NCBI GenBank assembly: GCA_031963415.1
Contig: JASSUI010000001.1
Span: 2,728,001 to 2,792,000 of the forward strand
Source: JASSUD01 sp031963415
Lineage (GTDB): Bacteria; Pseudomonadota; Gammaproteobacteria; Burkholderiales; Burkholderiaceae
Reading direction: 5' to 3'
DNA: 64,000 bases
Shown here one piece after another: positions 18,181-26,390 of the stretch (position 1 is its first letter; each line of letters starts with the position of its first letter). The notes below the pieces were generated by a model. It did not search any database. It was not told the DNA's origin and worked only from the letters and a program-made list of their open reading frames with translations. Made by a program: the position numbers and the translations under genes.

Positions 18181-19182
18181 TTAATGCAACGCGCAACTGT
18201 GTGTACTCGTACCAAGATCAATTTGGATCGTGGCATGGTGCACGGCATGATCGTGATTTAGTGTATGTACAACTCGATCAAGAAAATCATCTCCGGGATG
18301 CCCATTCGGCATCACGAGATGTACGGTCATCGAGCTTTCGGTAGTGGATAGTCCCCATACATGCAAATCATGCACACTTTCAACACCAGATAGACTCGCA
18401 AGATAAGTTTCAATACGCTGTGTGTCTATATGAGCTGGCACCGCATTGAGTGCAAGCCGTATCGCATCACGTAATAAGTCCCAAGTGCCATAAACAATCA
18501 CAAGCACCACAATAATCGCCAAAGCTGGGTCAAGCCAATGCCATCCAGTCGCCCACACGACTAATCCGCCAATCGCAACAGCTGCCGAAATGGCGGCATC
18601 GCTAATCATATGTAGAAATGCGCCGCGCAGATTGAGATCATGTTTGCTGCCTTTCATAAAAAGCCACGCAGAAAAGCTATTGATGACCATACCTGTAATG
18701 GCCACCACGAAGACTAGCGTTCCCGTCACAGGCATTGGATGACGCAAGCGTTGTATTGCCTCCCAAACAATCGCGCCTGAGGCTAACAGCAACAGTACTG
18801 CATTGGCTAATGAGGCAAGAATGGATGAGCTACGCAAGCCAAATGTGTAATCGGTAGAAGGTCTTTTTCGAGAAAGCCAGACAGCGCCCCACGCTAGCAA
18901 CAAACCCGACATATCGGAAAGATTATGGCCAGCATCGGCTAATAACGCGGTTGAATTCGCAAGCCAACCATATACACCTTGCATCCCAATGATTACTGCA
19001 TAACCCAAACTCGCTAGTACAAACGCGCTTGTATTTGTTGTGCTTGGATTACCGTGATGATGATGGTGGTGGTGACCATGTCCATGCTTATGTTGATGTT
19101 TAGATGTATTCGCAGACGCAGCACCAGATGCTTTATCAATCAATGTACTGTGCGAATGGGGAGCAGGCGAAGGGGAAACCAT
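18181..19182 (-). CDS. Cation diffusion facilitator metal exporter
   Basis: A 333-residue CDF-family transporter of the CzcD/ZitB type that exports zinc or related divalent metals in exchange for protons. The N-terminus is histidine-rich (HQHKHGHGHHHHHHHG), then six transmembrane helices follow, with metal-site motifs ADAGHNLSD and HMISDAA in helices two and five. A cytoplasmic C-terminal domain ends with VHDLHVWGLSTTESSMTVHL and VHHATIQIDLG. Its start overlaps the stop of the upstream antiporter by one base (TAATG), so they form a coupled two-gene operon. Confidence 0.94.
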   Translation of the reverse strand: MVSPSPAPHSHSTLIDKASGAASANTSKHQHKHGHGHHHHHHHGNPSTTNTSAFVLASLGYAVIIGMQGVYGWLANSTALLADAGHNLSDMSGLLLAWGAVWLSRKRPSTDYTFGLRSSSILASLANAVLLLLASGAIVWEAIQRLRHPMPVTGTLVFVVAITGMVINSFSAWLFMKGSKHDLNLRGAFLHMISDAAISAAVAIGGLVVWATGWHWLDPALAIIVVLVIVYGTWDLLRDAIRLALNAVPAHIDTQRIETYLASLSGVESVHDLHVWGLSTTESSMTVHLVMPNGHPGDDFLDRVVHTLNHDHAVHHATIQIDLGTSTHSCALH

Positions 19183-20951
19183 TAATCGACTTCCTGTGAA
19201 TGAGGTTTAAGCGTTTCGTGTAAAGCAATTTGTAATTTCGCATGAATGCGCACGAACCAGCGCCACATAATGAATAGCAAAATAACCGCACACAGTAATA
19301 CAAGAATAAGCAAATGAGCAGGCGGCAAAATACTACTGCTTAACGCGGCGACTAGCAAAAAAATACCGCCCATCGCTGCCACTGGAATCAACTCGGCCAA
19401 CACACAACGGATGCTTTTCGTAAATCGGCCCGTTACCGCTGGGCGCACGCTAACTTCGGCTAATAGCATCGCGAGTGATTTAAATTTACGATAAACAGCG
19501 ACCAAAAATGGCATCGACATTAGCAGTGCTACGCTCCACAGGAGAACATTTTGCCAGCACAACTCCCGCAACCATTTAGCTAACCAGGAGTGAGCGCTTT
19601 TTTCAAAATAAGAAAGTCCCCAGAAGATCGTGACGACCAAAGCCAGATTGACGCCGATTTGCAAAATCGTGCTACGGATTAACCTAAACAACGTAGCGCC
19701 CTCTTCCTCAGGCTGTAAATTAGATAGCCATTGCGCATAAGCATTAAACATGCGTACAAAAGGACGTGGTAATAATTTGCCAATCTTGTATGTGAGTGGA
19801 TCGGCAGCACGTATTAGGTACGGTGTAAAAAGCGTGGTTAGCACCGATACTGAAACAGCGATTGGATAAAGAAAATCACTCGTTACTTTTAGCAAAAGAC
19901 CCAGTGACGCAATAATGAAAGAAAATTCACCAATCTGCGCCATGCTCATACCGACCCGCATCGCGGTACGCCCATTGTGGCCCGCCACCAACGCACCCAG
20001 ACCACAACTCGCTACCTTACCCACCACTACGGCTACGGTAATGGCTGCAATTGGCCAAGCATATTGAGAGAGCACACGCGGATCGAGCATTAAACCAATC
20101 GCTACGAAGAAAATAGCACTGAACATATCGCGCAACGGCGCAACGACTCTTTCGATTGACTGTAAAGCACGTGATTCGGCCATTATTGCGCCGCTTATAA
20201 AAGCACCAAGCGCAATACTGTAGCCAAACTGTACAACGAGTAAACAAAAGCCAAAACACAACCCAAGCACGACTACAAGTAGTACTTCATCACTTTTAAA
20301 ACGGGTAATAAATTGCAATAGGCGTGGTACTAACAAAATACCGATTGTTAGAGAAACCACCATAAAAAGCATTAACTTGCCAAGCGTCAACATGATGTGA
20401 CCAGCATCTACACCACGGCTGCTTGCAATGCCTGACAAGAGCGCGATCATCGCAATCGCTAACAGATCTTCAACAATCAAAATGCCAAAAATCATTTGGG
20501 CAAAGCGTTGGCGTTTTAAACCTAACTCATCGAGCGCTTTAACAATAATGGTGGTCGACGAGATAGCCAACATAGCGCCCAAGAAAAGCGCATCCATCGC
20601 TTTCCAGCCAAACCAAATTCCAATTTCATAGCCAAGCCACAGCATCACCGTAATTTCTAATAGCGCGACAATGACAGCGGATACACCCACCTTCGCAAGT
20701 TTGCGTAAATTAAACTCAAGTCCGAGCGAAAACATTAAAAAGACCACGCCCAATTCACCCAGTATGTGAATCGTGTGCTTATCTCGAATTAATTCAAAAG
20801 GTGGTGTATGTGGGCCAAGAATAATACCGGCCAAGATATAACCAAGCACAACAGGTTGCTTCAAGATATGGAAGAGCACGGTAATCACACCGGCGATAAG
20901 CATGATTATCGCCAGATCTTGAATAAAACCGATCACGTGTGCGTTATGCAT
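19182..20951 (-). CDS. Kef-type monovalent cation:proton antiporter (CPA2)
   Basis: About 589 residues. The N-terminal 380 residues are a CPA2 transporter domain: LKQPVVLGYILAGIILGP, LGVVFLMFSLGLEFNL, AISSTTIIVKALDELG, IVEDLLAIAMIAL and MAQIGEFSFIIASLG. The C-terminal 200 residues hold several extra hydrophobic helices and a basic end, and I see no TrkA_N/RCK nucleotide-binding domain such as KefB/KefC or YbaL carry. The start MHNAHVIGF is supported by AAAGGA nine bases upstream and is preferred over an ATG 36 bases earlier. Confidence 0.9.
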   Translation of the reverse strand: MHNAHVIGFIQDLAIIMLIAGVITVLFHILKQPVVLGYILAGIILGPHTPPFELIRDKHTIHILGELGVVFLMFSLGLEFNLRKLAKVGVSAVIVALLEITVMLWLGYEIGIWFGWKAMDALFLGAMLAISSTTIIVKALDELGLKRQRFAQMIFGILIVEDLLAIAMIALLSGIASSRGVDAGHIMLTLGKLMLFMVVSLTIGILLVPRLLQFITRFKSDEVLLVVVLGLCFGFCLLVVQFGYSIALGAFISGAIMAESRALQSIERVVAPLRDMFSAIFFVAIGLMLDPRVLSQYAWPIAAITVAVVVGKVASCGLGALVAGHNGRTAMRVGMSMAQIGEFSFIIASLGLLLKVTSDFLYPIAVSVSVLTTLFTPYLIRAADPLTYKIGKLLPRPFVRMFNAYAQWLSNLQPEEEGATLFRLIRSTILQIGVNLALVVTIFWGLSYFEKSAHSWLAKWLRELCWQNVLLWSVALLMSMPFLVAVYRKFKSLAMLLAEVSVRPAVTGRFTKSIRCVLAELIPVAAMGGIFLLVAALSSSILPPAHLLILVLLCAVILLFIMWRWFVRIHAKLQIALHETLKPHSQEVD

Positions 20952-20976
20952 GTAAGAAAATCCTTTGTGCTTAAAG

Positions 20977-21093
20977 AAGCGCTGCAAAATCCCAAGGGCG
21001 GCAGGATGATCGACTGAGGCCTCTCTTTTTTACATTAGTTACGTATGTACTAACGGTAAAGGTATGCCGAATCCTTGGGATTTTGCAGCGCTT
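20977..21093. repeat. Long inverted repeat upstream of the antiporter
   Basis: Perfect 21-base arms (20977-20997 and 21073-21093) separated by 75 bases that contain a smaller TTAGT/ACTAA stem. The inner arm begins 26 bases upstream of the antiporter start codon, placing it in the likely leader or promoter. Confidence 0.85.
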
Positions 21094-21114
21094 TAAAAAC
21101 CTATTTGTGATCTG

Positions 21115-21248
21115 CTAAAAGGCCGTGGGGACAGGCGGTGCTCGGAACCTTCATGTACGCTTAGTCCACTGCGCTTCCTGCAAGGTTTATCCAACTATGC
21201 CCTCGTCCAACTAGCGATCTCTCGGCGGCATCCTAAACTAGTTCTAAC
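21115..21248 (-). repeat. Degenerate copy of MITE-like repeat A
   Basis: In reverse orientation it matches the copies at 44197 and 49145 through AAAAGGCCGTG, GTGCTCGGAA, CATGTACG, a CTTCCT block and the terminal AGTTCTA. It has small deletions and many substitutions, so it is an older insertion. It lies between the antiporter leader and dsbB. Confidence 0.7.
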
Positions 21249-21382
21249 ATATCAATTAGAAATTGCATGCGCATTTTGAACGTTTTTTAAAAGCCGTGTC
21301 CATAACTGCTCGCCAAATTTTATTAAGCAGCCTATTTAGCGCGTTACAATCTTGCACTTGCCACTCGCTCTACACTCTCTTA

Positions 21383-21895
21383 ATGAATCAGCCACTTTCT
21401 TTGCTCAGTGAGCGTCGCTTATTGGCTCTTTTAAGCTTATTTAGCCTCACCCTTATCGGCGCAGCTTTATATCTTCAATTTTATCAACATGCTGACCCTT
21501 GCCCGTTATGCATATTGCAACGCTATGCCTATTTGCTGATTGCATTTTTCACTTTGCTCGGTGCCACAGCACGAGGCGTATGTATGCGGCGACTTGCGCA
21601 AATTCTAACCCTGATCACAGCAGCCAGCGGCATTGCTGCAGCCGTACGGCAATTATGGCTATTGGCCCATCCTTTTCTTAGCTGCGGCTTTGACGCGCTG
21701 CAGCCTATTTTAGATGAGCTACCACCAGCAAAAAATTTACCTTTTGTGTTTAAAGTAGCGGGTTTATGTGAAGCTCCAGCGGCTCCGGTGCTAGGTTTAT
21801 CATTGCCTGCCTGGTCGCTCCTTGGCTATTTATTCATTGTTACGCTAATTAGCTATAACTTGTATAGAAGAAGCATGCAGGGAAAGCCTAATTAA
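21383..21895 (+). CDS. dsbB: Disulfide bond formation protein B
   Basis: About 170 residues with four transmembrane helices. It reoxidises DsbA and passes electrons to quinone. The first periplasmic loop has the CPLC redox pair in HADPCPLCILQRYAYL; the second loop carries the other cysteine pair (LSCGFDAL and GLCEAPAAPVLGL). The ATG giving MNQPLSLLSERR is chosen because the longer frame adds a non-family N-terminal segment of 40 residues. Confidence 0.94.
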   Translation: MNQPLSLLSERRLLALLSLFSLTLIGAALYLQFYQHADPCPLCILQRYAYLLIAFFTLLGATARGVCMRRLAQILTLITAASGIAAAVRQLWLLAHPFLSCGFDALQPILDELPPAKNLPFVFKVAGLCEAPAAPVLGLSLPAWSLLGYLFIVTLISYNLYRRSMQGKPN

Positions 21896-21926
21896 TCAGG
21901 AAAAAGATTTTCGGAGTATCTTGTCA

Positions 21927-22925
21927 ATGCAAAACCGCACAACGCTCACGCAATACCTAAACGAACAGCAACCTCATTCCATTTCAGCGAATTTACAGCT
22001 TTTGCTAGAAGGCGTGGCTAATGCATGCAAAATTATTAGCCATCAAGTCGGCCAGGGCGCACTTGGCGGTATTTTGGGCAGCCTTGAGCAGCAAAACGTG
22101 CAAGGAGAAACCCAAAAAAAGCTCGACGTCATCGCCAATCAAATTCTGCTAGAAGCCAATGAATGGCGCGGCACTGTCGCTGCCCTAGCGTCAGAAGAAC
22201 TTGAAGAAATTCATCTGATGCCATCCGCTTATCCACAAGGTGAATATTTACTCCTATTTGACCCGCTTGATGGTTCTTCCAATATTGACGTGAACGTCTC
22301 TATTGGCACGATTTTTTCCATCTTGCGCAACCCCGAGGATGCAAAACCCACTGAGCAATCTTTTTTGCAAGCGGGCACTCAACAAGTTGCTGCGGGTTAT
22401 GTCGTGTATGGGCCGCAAACTGTACTCGTTTTATCAATTGGCCAAGGCGTGCACTGCTTTACACTAGATCGAGATTCAGGTCTTTGGATCCTTACCCAAC
22501 AAGATTTACGTATTCCAGAAAATACCCAAGAGTTTGCCATTAATGCATCCAACGCACGCCATTGGTATTCCCCTATTAAACGCTACATCGATGAGCTATT
22601 AGCCGGTCAAGACGGCGTGCGACAACAAAACTTCAATATGCGTTGGATTGCCTCGATGGTAGCCGATGTGCATCGCATCCTGAATCGTGGCGGCATTTTT
22701 ATGTACCCAGCCGATCAACGCGACCCAAGTAAGCCTGGCAGACTACGTCTAATGTACGAAGCCAACCCAATGGCATTCCTCATCGAACAAGCCGGAGGCG
22801 CCGCCACAAACGGCAAGCAACGTATTTTAGAAATTGTCCCTACTCACCTGCATCAGCGTGTCGCCGTGTTATTGGGTTCAAAAAACGAAGTGGAACGTGT
22901 GACTCGCTATCACGAAGAAATATAA
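21927..22925 (+). CDS. fbp: Fructose-1,6-bisphosphatase class 1
   Basis: About 332 residues; hydrolyses fructose-1,6-bisphosphate in gluconeogenesis. The metal-binding signature FDPLDGSSNIDVN is intact, with ASEELEE upstream and the sugar-phosphate region NMRWIASMVADVHRIL, GGIFMYPAD and YEANPMAFLIEQAGG. The ATG at 21927 follows GGAG by ten bases; a TTG two codons earlier is the alternative start. Close spacing after dsbB (31 bases) suggests possible co-transcription. Confidence 0.96.
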   Translation: MQNRTTLTQYLNEQQPHSISANLQLLLEGVANACKIISHQVGQGALGGILGSLEQQNVQGETQKKLDVIANQILLEANEWRGTVAALASEELEEIHLMPSAYPQGEYLLLFDPLDGSSNIDVNVSIGTIFSILRNPEDAKPTEQSFLQAGTQQVAAGYVVYGPQTVLVLSIGQGVHCFTLDRDSGLWILTQQDLRIPENTQEFAINASNARHWYSPIKRYIDELLAGQDGVRQQNFNMRWIASMVADVHRILNRGGIFMYPADQRDPSKPGRLRLMYEANPMAFLIEQAGGAATNGKQRILEIVPTHLHQRVAVLLGSKNEVERVTRYHEEI

Positions 22926-22987
22926 ACTGCTGTTTAGAAACTTGGCAGCGCCCCATTAAGGTCGCTATAATTGCGCCCTTATCAAGT

Positions 22988-23063
22988 GCCAGAATAGCTC
23001 AGTCGGTAGAGCAGCTCATTCGTAATGAGAAGGTCGGGGGTTCAATTCCTCTTTCTGGCACCA
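22988..23063 (+). tRNA. tRNA-Thr (CGU)
   Basis: A 76-base cloverleaf with encoded CCA. The acceptor stem GCCAGAA pairs with TTCTGGC, the D-arm is TAGCTCAGTCGGTAGAGC, the anticodon loop is TTCGTAA (anticodon CGT, reading ACG), and the T-loop is GTTCAATTC. The outermost anticodon-stem pair is a G-A mismatch. Confidence 0.94.
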
Positions 23064-23365
23064 CTTTCCTTCCCTCCAAGTCTTTCGGCTATACGCCGCT
23101 AATCTAAAGCACAGAAACTAGAACAAGTTACCCTGCAAAAAGCGTACATGCGAGCTGCAGGTAAGTATGTGTATCTTTCCATCCCCGATCATTTTCTTTT
23201 ATCTTTTACAAACATATTTTCTATTTCATGTTCTCGAAGAGAAAAGCGGCCTAATTAACAAATTCGAACCAGGGAGCAAAAAATTATCAGCCCAGGCACA
23301 GCAATTCCAACCGATTGCAAAAGGGGGCATTAGTATTTTATTACTGGATTAGGTACCAAAAGAAT
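23064..23365. other. Spacer upstream of the thiamin promoter
   Basis: 302 bases between tRNA-Thr and the thi promoter. A short in-frame stretch at 23167-23352 lacks family character and a convincing ribosome site; I see no gene. Confidence 0.5.
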
Positions 23366-23394
23366 TTGACCCGAACTCCGATCTAAGATATAAA
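23366..23394 (+). promoter_or_regulatory. Sigma-70-type promoter of the thi operon
   Basis: A TTGACC -35 box and a TATAAA -10 box separated by exactly 17 bases. Transcription would begin a few bases before the TPP riboswitch. Confidence 0.75.
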
Positions 23395-23403
23395 CGCGAA
23401 AAC

Positions 23404-23501
23404 GTCGGGGGAGTCTCGCCAATGAGACTGAGAGGCTGAAAAGGATATTCCTGGCTCAGCGACCCTTTGAACCTGGCCAAGTGATGCTGGTGTAGGAAGA
23501 C
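23404..23501 (+). promoter_or_regulatory. TPP (THI-element) riboswitch
   Basis: Conserved TPP aptamer blocks appear in order: ACTGAGAGGCT (the CUGAGA pyrimidine-sensor loop), GACCCTTTGAACCTG, and GTGATGCTGGTGTAGGAA (pyrophosphate-sensor arm). Short closing-stem complementarity (GTC/GAC) bounds the element. Just downstream, 23502-23520 can form an AAAAGG/CCTTTT stem while 23514-23527 can form a competing CCCTT/AAGGG stem, a plausible expression platform. It controls the thiamin operon that follows. Confidence 0.93.
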
Positions 23502-23896
23502 AAAAGGATGCCACCCTTTTCAAGGGGCGTGTCCAATAGAGCTTCTCTCCAGTGATTTGCAACGTGAAGTCCTACCACGCAAGCAGCATCAGCGAGAGGA
23601 GCAATATAGTTGTAAATCATTCGAGAATGACTCTAAGACCAAATTTTCTGTTGGTCTGTCTTGGGGTTAGAGCCCATCTTACTTTCACCACTATCCACGG
23701 CCTAAATAATTAGGAACGCGAGGAGCAGTCGGTGAATCAAATTACTTCATCTAATCTAAGTCGTACATTTTCTTTATTCCTATCTTCATCCCGCCAAAGC
23801 TATTCGCTTAAAGTTCATGACGAATATCTATCAATAAACCGCCAACGCGAACACGTAGTTGGTCTCTGCCTTTACGCAAGTTAAGCGTTCAGCACG
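23502..23896 (+). other. Long untranslated leader between riboswitch and thiO
   Basis: 395 bases without a credible gene. It contains the alternative stems next to the riboswitch, GGGCGTGTCC (23525-23534) identical to ten bases of the MITE-like repeat B terminus, and a GACCAA/TTGGTC hairpin near 23638-23658. Nothing else is recognised. Confidence 0.5.
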
Positions 23897-24829
23897 ATGT
23901 GGTCAGTTTTAGGCGCAGGCGTAACTGGGTTATGCGTTGCCACTACTCTCATTGAGTATGGAGCTAAAGTCGAGGTCATTGACTCTTTCGGTATGCAGTC
24001 AGCTTCACAGTTGGCTGGCGGCATGCTCGCTCCTTTTTGCGAAGGAGAACATGCACCCGCCTGCGTGACAATTCACGGACAATCTTCTGTCGATTGGTGG
24101 CAAGCGCATGTGAATGATGTCGCCAAACGAGGCACGTTAGTTATTGCGCCAGCCAGAGATATTGGCGAATTAAACAGATTTGCCCAACTGACACAAGGCC
24201 ATCAATGGGTTAGCCCTACCACGCTAGAGCCTGATCTTGATAATCGTTTTGCACAGGGGCTTTTCTATCCAGCTGAAGCGCATCTTAATCCAACAAAGGC
24301 GCTTCTTGAGTTACGCCAAAAGCTCATCGCCAACGGTGTGGAAATTCATAACCAGCGCCCTTCAGGAAAAATTATTGACTGTCGCGGCATCGCTGCTGCA
24401 ACACAACTTCCTGATCTACGCGCAGTGCGTGGCGAAATGCTTATCGTTGAAGCGCTTGGTGTCGATCTCTCTCGTCCTATACGCCTTCTTCACCCTCGCT
24501 TCCCTTGCTATATCGTGCCCCGCGGCGCAAACCAATATATGGTCGGCGCGACGATGGTTGAGAGCAATGACGCTGGCCCCATCACAGCACGAGCGTTGAT
24601 GGAACTACTTTCGTCTGCCTATACCGTACATCCAATTTTCGCAGAAGCTCGTCTGATTGAAACTGGCGCTGGGTTACGTCCAGCGTTTCCAGATAACTTG
24701 CCACGTATCCGCTACCACGAAGGAAAAATATTTGTGAATGGTATGTATCGCCATGGTTTTTTGCTCGCCCCCGTTTTAGCAGCGCAACTAGCCAAACAAC
24801 TGTCTTCGGAGTTTATCCATGCAAATTGA
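23897..24829 (+). CDS. thiO: Glycine oxidase ThiO
   Basis: A 310-residue FAD oxidase that makes iminoglycine for the thiazole half of thiamin. The N-terminal fold is WSVLGAGVTGLCVATTLIEYG with the acidic residue in VEVIDSF; SQLAGGMLAPFCEGE is the typical ThiO flavin-contact stretch. The C-terminal block GAGLRPAFPDNLPRI and NGMYRHGFLLAP is the DAO-family signature. Its end overlaps thiS by eleven bases. Confidence 0.93.
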   Translation: MWSVLGAGVTGLCVATTLIEYGAKVEVIDSFGMQSASQLAGGMLAPFCEGEHAPACVTIHGQSSVDWWQAHVNDVAKRGTLVIAPARDIGELNRFAQLTQGHQWVSPTTLEPDLDNRFAQGLFYPAEAHLNPTKALLELRQKLIANGVEIHNQRPSGKIIDCRGIAAATQLPDLRAVRGEMLIVEALGVDLSRPIRLLHPRFPCYIVPRGANQYMVGATMVESNDAGPITARALMELLSSAYTVHPIFAEARLIETGAGLRPAFPDNLPRIRYHEGKIFVNGMYRHGFLLAPVLAAQLAKQLSSEFIHAN

Positions 24830-25016
24830 ACTTAACGGTGTATTGATTACCACTGATGCCACTAGCATTGCCGATCTACTTAATGAACAGGATTTAGACA
24901 CATCCTGCGTAGCTACCGCACTGAATGGCGAATTTGTACCGCGGAGCGGTTATGCAGCCACCCAATTGACCGAGGGCGCAAAGATAGAAGTGCTTTCTCC
25001 GATGCAAGGGGGCTAG
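24819..25016 (+). CDS. thiS: Thiamin sulfur carrier ThiS
   Basis: A 65-residue ubiquitin-like carrier ending in the diagnostic GG (LSPMQGG) that is adenylated and thiocarboxylated. The MQIELNG start and VATALNGEFVPRSGY are typical. It overlaps thiO and is one base from thiG. Confidence 0.96.
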   Translation: MQIELNGVLITTDATSIADLLNEQDLDTSCVATALNGEFVPRSGYAATQLTEGAKIEVLSPMQGG

Positions 25017-25017
25017 C

Positions 25018-25776
25018 ATGTTTTACGGCGCAGAACTTAATTCACGACTTCTATTAGGGACAGCTGGCTATCCCTCCCCTACTGTTTTAACTGAGGCTAT
25101 TGAAACGTCAGGTACGGAGATCATTACTGTCAGCTTGCGCCGTGAAGGCCAGGCTGGCGAAGCATTCAGAAATATTCTGAAAATGGTGAATAAACAAATC
25201 CTGCCAAACACTGCCGGTTGCCACACCGTGAAAGAAGCCGTCACCACTGCACAGATGGCGCGCGAGGTATTTGGAACTAACTGGATTAAGTTAGAAGTCA
25301 TCGGCCATACCGATACGTTGCAACCCGACCCTTTTGCGCTAGTAGAAGCCGCCCGTATTTTATGCAGCGAAGGTTTTGCGGTATTCCCCTACACCACAGA
25401 AGATCTGATTCTTGGCGAAAAATTACTCGAAGCAGGCTGTCAGGTGTTAATGCCTTGGGGCTCACCCATTGGTTCGGGTCAAGGACTGCGCAATATTGAT
25501 GGTCTGCGCTCGATGCGTGCGTACTTTAGTGATATTCCGTTGATTATCGACGCCGGTATCGGCGCGCCAAGTCAAGCTGCATTAGCCATGGAGCTAGGTT
25601 TTGATGCAGTTTTACTGAATACGGCTGTCGCCAAAGCAAAAAATCCAGTCGCCATGGCAAGTGCTTTTCGAGATGCCATTGCGGCAGGTTATGCGGCTCA
25701 TCATGCAGGCCTGATGCCCCGAAGAGATATGGCGTTCGCTTCGACACCTATATTTGGCTTAGCGGAGCTAGATTGA
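25018..25776 (+). CDS. thiG: Thiazole synthase ThiG
   Basis: A 252-residue TIM-barrel enzyme that condenses DXP, iminoglycine and ThiS-thiocarboxylate to the thiazole phosphate. Family landmarks are SRLLLGTAGYPS, TVSLRR with the region before it, LPNTAGCHTVKEAV, WIKLEVIGHTDTLQPD, VLMPWGSPIGSGQGLRN, IIDAGIGAPSQAALAMELGFDAVLLNTAVA. Its TGA stop overlaps the thiE ATG (ATGA). Confidence 0.97.
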   Translation: MFYGAELNSRLLLGTAGYPSPTVLTEAIETSGTEIITVSLRREGQAGEAFRNILKMVNKQILPNTAGCHTVKEAVTTAQMAREVFGTNWIKLEVIGHTDTLQPDPFALVEAARILCSEGFAVFPYTTEDLILGEKLLEAGCQVLMPWGSPIGSGQGLRNIDGLRSMRAYFSDIPLIIDAGIGAPSQAALAMELGFDAVLLNTAVAKAKNPVAMASAFRDAIAAGYAAHHAGLMPRRDMAFASTPIFGLAELD

Positions 25777-26390
25777 TGGAACGCTTCTATCTGATTACGA
25801 GCACCGCTGAACGTCTACAAGAACTCGTGCCACATGGCGTAAAACTGGTACAGCTACGCGCCAAAGACTTGCCCGCTGAGAAACTGCGAACGCAAGTGGT
25901 AAACGCTAAAGCCTGCTGCCAGCGTTACGGTGCGCAATTAATCCTAAACGATTATTGGGAGTTGGCTTTAACGCTTGATCTGAACTTTGTTCACTTAGGC
26001 CAAGAAGATATGCAGGAAGCTGATCTTCCTGCGCTACGCCGTGCTGGTATTCGATTTGGTCTTTCTACGCATGATGAAGACGAGTTAGACAAAGCGCTTT
26101 CGCAAAACCCCGCTTACATTGCATTAGGGCCAATCTATCCAACCCAACTAAAAAAAATGAAATGGGAACCACAAGGGCTAGAGCGTATTAAGCAGTGGAA
26201 ACGCATCGCGAAATCAACGCCTTTAGTTGCGATTGGTGGACTTACCCCGGAGAGACTTCCTGCTGTTTTTGCAGCCGGAGCTGATAGCGCGGCAGTGGTG
26301 ACAGATATTCAATTAGCGGCAGATCCAGTTATACGCTGTAAAGAATGGATCGCAGCAACACAGCAGGGAAAGCACAATGAACCGTTATGA
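25776..26390 (+). CDS. thiE: Thiamin-phosphate synthase ThiE
   Basis: A 204-residue TIM-barrel enzyme that couples the thiazole and pyrimidine phosphates. It shows YLITSTAERLQE, VQLRAKDL, LILNDYWELAL, VHLGQEDM, FGLSTHDEDELDKAL, YIALGPIYPTQLKKM and VAIGGLTPERLPAVFAAGADSAAVV. I use the ATG that overlaps the thiG stop, not the TTG one codon earlier. The gene overlaps thiF by 14 bases. Confidence 0.96.
   Translation: MERFYLITSTAERLQELVPHGVKLVQLRAKDLPAEKLRTQVVNAKACCQRYGAQLILNDYWELALTLDLNFVHLGQEDMQEADLPALRRAGIRFGLSTHDEDELDKALSQNPAYIALGPIYPTQLKKMKWEPQGLERIKQWKRIAKSTPLVAIGGLTPERLPAVFAAGADSAAVVTDIQLAADPVIRCKEWIAATQQGKHNEPL

Noticed and set aside
20951..21250. Intact transposon between the 21-bp repeat arms
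   Set aside because: The 75 bases between the arms contain no gene, and the flanks show no target duplication, so only a structured repeat is claimed.
23167..23352. 61-residue frame between tRNA-Thr and the thi promoter
   Set aside because: Ends just before a strong promoter, low conservation character, no ribosome site.
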